Positions 60,806-64,000 of a stretch of DNA of 64,000 bases are shown here, piece after piece. The first letter of the stretch is position 1; each line of letters opens with the position of its first letter. The notes below the pieces were generated by a model that worked only from the letters and a program-made list of their open reading frames with translations, did not search any database and was not told the DNA's origin. Made by a program: the position numbers and the translations under genes. This DNA is from Paludibacteraceae bacterium (lineage in GTDB: Bacteria > Bacteroidota > Bacteroidia > Bacteroidales > Paludibacteraceae): the NCBI GenBank assembly GCA_024401475.1, contig JAKSKZ010000002.1:62001-126000 (forward strand), read 5' to 3'.

Positions 60806-60846
60806 ATCTCTATTTTTACGCAGAAAACATATTAAGAAACGCCTCG

Positions 60847-61992
60847 TTAGCAAACGGTCAACATACAATAACTGTATGAGAAGCGTGCACTTTCAGGCAC
60901 CATTATCAAAATCTTTTGTCCCTTTTTCAACTTGCCTGAAGCAAGGATGCCGTCAATCATAGCAAATGCCGAAGCCGAAGCAATATTTCCAACCTCCGGC
61001 AAATTGAGGAACCAACGCTCCTCTGGAATATAGAAATCCAACCTCTTCATCTCCTCCAAAATCTTATCTTTGAAGTACATAGAAGAGAGGTGTGGCATAT
61101 ACCAATCAATATCGTCAGGCGTGAAATTATGCTTCTTGCCCAACTCCACCATAAACTTACCACCCAACGGAACAATGTTGGTTTCCAAAATGCGCGTATC
61201 TTGGTGAACAGCAAAAAGGGACAAAGACAACCAATCAGCTTGAGGGAAAGAGGCCCAACCAACCAACTTACCGTTTTCATCCTTCTCGCCGCCCGCATAC
61301 ATACAAGTCTCCTTGCTGTTCGCGTAAGAGATACCTTCAATCCAGTCGATACGAAGCGAAAGGCCCGATTCGGCAGGTTTGTTCTGCACCAACAAGGCAA
61401 AAGCGCCGTCGGAAAGCATCCAACGAAGGAACTCCTTCTCAAATGCCAACATAGGACGTTTCTCCAACTGGTCGAAATGCTTAGACTCCTCTTGGAAATA
61501 ACGAGAGTTCATCCAGGCAGACAAACGCTCGGAAGCGCAAGCCACCGCATTTTTCGCCATACCCGACAAGACATTGAGGTAAGCATACTTCAAGGCTTGA
61601 ACGCCAGTACAGCATGAACCGGCAAAAGAGACGACCTCCAAACTATGAGCACCACCCAGTTCGCCGTGTACCTGAACGCCGTGCGAAGGTATCAGTTGTT
61701 CAGGCGAAGCAGTACCACAAGCCAAAAGTTCCATATCGTCAAATGAAAGAGCACCCTCCTTGAACAAACCACGGATTGCTGTGGCAGCCATTTGAACATT
61801 CGTATGAGTTACATTCCCATTATCATCCAAGGCATAATAGCGTTTTTTGATGCCGTTCTTACCCAAGACGATTCGACGTGCCAAGGATGGTCGTCCATTG
61901 ACCATTCCTAAATGCTTTTCCATTTCATCATTAGAAACTGCTTCGTTCGGAAAGAACTTGCTTGTCTTGGTGATATATACAGTTTGACTCAT
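60847..61992 (-). CDS. darB: DarB-like ketoacyl synthase III (resorcinol ring formation)
   Basis: A 381-residue KAS III-fold enzyme. The nucleophile is in SFAGSCCTGVQALKYAY (C127/C128), the histidine in DDIDWYMPHLSSM and the asparagine in LPEVGNIASASAFAMI. DarB-type enzymes condense two beta-ketoacyl chains to a cyclohexanedione in dialkylresorcinol and flexirubin synthesis. It follows darA by 18 nt, the order known from such clusters. Confidence 0.84.
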   Translation of the reverse strand: MSQTVYITKTSKFFPNEAVSNDEMEKHLGMVNGRPSLARRIVLGKNGIKKRYYALDDNGNVTHTNVQMAATAIRGLFKEGALSFDDMELLACGTASPEQLIPSHGVQVHGELGGAHSLEVVSFAGSCCTGVQALKYAYLNVLSGMAKNAVACASERLSAWMNSRYFQEESKHFDQLEKRPMLAFEKEFLRWMLSDGAFALLVQNKPAESGLSLRIDWIEGISYANSKETCMYAGGEKDENGKLVGWASFPQADWLSLSLFAVHQDTRILETNIVPLGGKFMVELGKKHNFTPDDIDWYMPHLSSMYFKDKILEEMKRLDFYIPEERWFLNLPEVGNIASASAFAMIDGILASGKLKKGQKILIMVPESARFSYSYCMLTVC

Positions 61993-62010
61993 ATTTAAAA
62001 TTCTTACTAT

Positions 62011-62958
62011 TTACTGAATTTTATCTTTCTCACTCCAAGAAAGATTGTAGCATGCCTCTTTTTTCTGACGACCTATAAAAAACAATCGAATCGGATAAGT
62101 CAAATAAAACACCGCCAGTCCAAATGGAGATATTACGAATAAAATAAAAATCACATACCAACTAAACAATTGGACACGAAAAGCTCGCTTAGGATCTTCA
62201 AACCCACCCTTCTTGCGGATAAGCTTCGCCCAAATGCCAAAGACACGGTGTCCGACCTTCTCCATAAAGGCCACTCCCGGCTTGTACAAGACAGCTTCCG
62301 ACTCCATCAACTGCTCCTGTAGGTTAGAGAAATCCATCGATTGCAAAGCTCTATTAATGATGGATCCAAAACGAGAGGCCGAACGGATATCTTCGTCCGA
62401 AACACCTGCACGAGGCCAAATAGAAGAAGCTTCCTTCTTCCCATAAAATGCCCAACGGATGATAGTAATTACGCTCACAAGATTAGGCACACGGTCTTGC
62501 AACATAATATGTCCGACAAGGTTTGCTCCTGCTTCGTAAGCATATTTTCGAATCTTTCGAATCGTCATCAACCACATATTGCGGCATCCATTTACAAAGA
62601 TAATGCTTTTTCCTTTCAAATACTCTTTTATTGCAGGAGAAAGGAAAAAAGACTGTATAGGAAGCGAAGGCGACAGATACCAAGATTGGCCTCCCACCAT
62701 AACCAAATCAGCATCTTGCACATCACTTAAATCAATATCCTTGATGCCATAGGGTGGTATGCCCAAACGAGTCTCTGGGAAAACCTCAAAAAAATTATTA
62801 TATGACCAAGTGAAAGGGAAAGGACGCTCAGGGACAATCTCTTTATAAATCAATTGATGACCAGCATCTTCCAATGGTTGATTTATACTTTTAAGAATGT
62901 CGAGAGCTTGTCCGCTTTGGGTATAGTAGAATACAACTATCTTTTTCGTCTTTTCCAT
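62011..62958 (-). CDS. darA: DarA-like dialkylresorcinol enzyme
   Basis: A 315-residue protein with a flavodoxin-like N-terminus (IVVFYYTQSGQALDILKSIN) and VGGQSWYLSPSLPIQSFF. Two C-terminal hydrophobic segments (VIFILFVISPFGLAVFYL; YPIRLFFIGRQKK) suggest membrane attachment. In dialkylresorcinol synthesis DarA aromatises the DarB product. It starts one base after the LolB-like gene. Confidence 0.84.
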   Translation of the reverse strand: MEKTKKIVVFYYTQSGQALDILKSINQPLEDAGHQLIYKEIVPERPFPFTWSYNNFFEVFPETRLGIPPYGIKDIDLSDVQDADLVMVGGQSWYLSPSLPIQSFFLSPAIKEYLKGKSIIFVNGCRNMWLMTIRKIRKYAYEAGANLVGHIMLQDRVPNLVSVITIIRWAFYGKKEASSIWPRAGVSDEDIRSASRFGSIINRALQSMDFSNLQEQLMESEAVLYKPGVAFMEKVGHRVFGIWAKLIRKKGGFEDPKRAFRVQLFSWYVIFILFVISPFGLAVFYLTYPIRLFFIGRQKKEACYNLSWSEKDKIQ

Positions 62959-62959
62959 C

Positions 62960-63598
62960 TTATTCTTCCTTCATTATCTCCATTTCCATTCTGAGACCAA
63001 GCTTCGGATGATTCATCTCTATTTTCGGGAATCCCGCTTCATAATTAGACATCCGCACCTCCAAAGCTGTAATCATGCCCGACTTGTCGGCAGCTGCCCA
63101 TTGCTTTCTGCTTGTATTTGTCAGATAGCAACATTTCCCATCCGTTGTTTTTAGTTTATAACCCGTCAAAGCTCCCTCTGAATATTTTTTCACCTTGCAT
63201 TGGGAAGGGACGTTCAACATCAATAATGTCCGAAAATCCTGCTCGAAGATTGAAAGTACCGCCTTGCGATCCAACTGCTCCAGGCAATGATGTACGACAA
63301 AGGACTTTTCGCCTATTTCAAAATCAAATACTGTCAACCCGAAATAGCTGGTGAAAGCCAAACGATAGGCGTTGGAATCGGCAGGAGCCATCACCAACAT
63401 ACCACTAAAACTATTCGTCTTGTAATCAATCTTTGTATCGAAAACAATAGATGAATCACAATCGCCAAACAAGGGAAAGAGTTCGCCGCGCTTAATAGTA
63501 GTCTTCCCCTCCTTCGCCATCCCTTTAAAAAGGGAAGGAGTACACGAAGAGAGTGCTATAAATAAAAGACCTATAAACAAGCTAAGCGTACGCATCAT
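62960..63598 (-). CDS. LolB-like lipoprotein of the pigment cluster
   Basis: A 212-residue lipoprotein with lipobox LSSC after a hydrophobic signal (LSLFIGLLFIALSSC). The rest is strand-rich (SFSGMLVMAPADSNAYRLAF; YFGLTVFDFEIGEKSFVVHH) and resembles outer-membrane LolB-type lipid-binding folds found in aryl-polyene and flexirubin loci. It may receive the lipid product at the outer membrane together with the LolA-like protein upstream. Confidence 0.68.
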   Translation of the reverse strand: MMRTLSLFIGLLFIALSSCTPSLFKGMAKEGKTTIKRGELFPLFGDCDSSIVFDTKIDYKTNSFSGMLVMAPADSNAYRLAFTSYFGLTVFDFEIGEKSFVVHHCLEQLDRKAVLSIFEQDFRTLLMLNVPSQCKVKKYSEGALTGYKLKTTDGKCCYLTNTSRKQWAAADKSGMITALEVRMSNYEAGFPKIEMNHPKLGLRMEMEIMKEE

Positions 63599-63606
63599 CC
63601 AACCGA

Positions 63607-64000
63607 TTACTTCACATTAAAAGTTGTAGCAGGAATAACACCATTTAACTTCTTGTTTGTAAAGATATATTGTGTATAATCTGAACTTTTTGACTTTGCT
63701 CTTGATGATTCATACATCTTCATTGACTCTACAGAAAAATCACTTTTCAATAGCATTAGCTCAATTCGCTCAACCATCTTCTTTGCTGAAGCATTTTTAG
63801 GCGACACCTTCACCATATAGTTGGTTGCATTCTCCAAGAACTCCAACTGGTAATTAGCTTGCAATTCTTGCAAATTACCTGTCATACAAGAAGATATAAC
63901 ATTAACCATCTCTTGCATTAAGGCATTAGACGAAACGTCACATACATTTTTCACGCTTCCCATCTCCATCATCAACTTATCGCCATTAATCACGATTTGA
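63607..64000 (-). CDS. LolA-like outer-membrane carrier protein, 3' part only
   Basis: The last 130 or so codons of a gene that continues past the window end. It contains DKLMMEMGSVKNVCDVSSNA, then NYMVKVSPKNASAKKMVERI and ends YIFTNKKLNGVIPATTFNVK, which fits the C-terminal half of LolA-family periplasmic lipid carriers. It lies 8 nt upstream of the LolB-like gene in the same operon. The N-terminal signal peptide is not visible. Confidence 0.7.
   Translation of the reverse strand, partial: QIVINGDKLMMEMGSVKNVCDVSSNALMQEMVNVISSCMTGNLQELQANYQLEFLENATNYMVKVSPKNASAKKMVERIELMLLKSDFSVESMKMYESSRAKSKSSDYTQYIFTNKKLNGVIPATTFNVK

Noticed and set aside
1..64000. CRISPR arrays, tRNA or rRNA genes and intact transposases
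   Set aside because: No regularly spaced direct repeats with spacers, no cloverleaf-like intergenic sequence and no transposase motifs were seen. The 23-nt spaced array at 50657-50724 has no spacers and is palindromic, so it is not a CRISPR.

Overview
The window looks like a chromosomal segment of a Bacteroidales bacterium, probably Prevotellaceae-like; the genus is not determinable by eye. The evidence is an N-succinylornithine-type carbamoyltransferase behind proBA, a purH-mreBCD-mrdA-rodA run, a type IX secretion tail on a CotH protein, Bacteroidetes promoters (TTTG about 19-20 nt upstream of TAnnTTTG), weak Shine-Dalgarno sites and a flexirubin/dialkylresorcinol pigment locus. I see no rRNA, tRNA, CRISPR or intact insertion sequence.

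Layout. 1-6312: minus-strand surface polysaccharide operon (flippase, pyruvyl transferase, GT2, acyltransferase, EpsG polymerase, TupA-like ATP-grasp, and a gene leaving the window). 6313-17008: accessory island inside the polysaccharide locus. It holds broken polysaccharide genes (sugar transferase, GT2, acyltransferase), a frameshifted polyvalent-type kinase, intergenic repeat elements, and three compact operons that look like defence or stress modules: an ABC-type ATPase with a TOPRIM-like partner, a GHKL-ATPase/STAS protein with a DUF4325 STAS-like protein and a membrane coiled-coil protein, and a second ABC-type ATPase with a PD-(D/E)XK-like partner. 17009-20821: nucleotide-sugar genes (epimerase, manC, ugd).

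21197-25040 (plus strand): proB, proA, argF' and a small GlsB-type membrane protein. 25182-36870 (minus): a DUF4384 protein, two lipoproteins, a radical-SAM/TIGR03915 DNA-repair-like pair, an EamA transporter and the rod-shape operon headed by a stand-alone IMP cyclohydrolase domain. 37203-42593 (plus): a small protein, an AddB-like nuclease, a hairpin-rich non-coding stretch and a membrane AraC regulator. 42784-49754: PAP2 protein, rpoN, two secreted proteins on the plus strand, and a Nudix/FHA/membrane operon. 49823-54432: a Fic protein without its usual N-terminal domain, preceded by three 23-nt-spaced palindromes, and a large CotH/lamin-tail T9SS cargo protein.

54762-64000 (minus): a pigment cluster with ketosynthase, inactive-looking ketosynthase partner, ACP, ABC exporter, BtrH-like protein, DarB, DarA, and LolB-like and LolA-like outer-membrane proteins. 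It probably makes a dialkylresorcinol or flexirubin-like lipid and moves it to the outer membrane; its head lies beyond the window.

The best candidates for undescribed biology are the GHKL/STAS/DUF4325/membrane operon (12194-14200) and the two ATPase-effector pairs (8571-10258 and 14707-16457). Their functions are inferred from motifs and context only.
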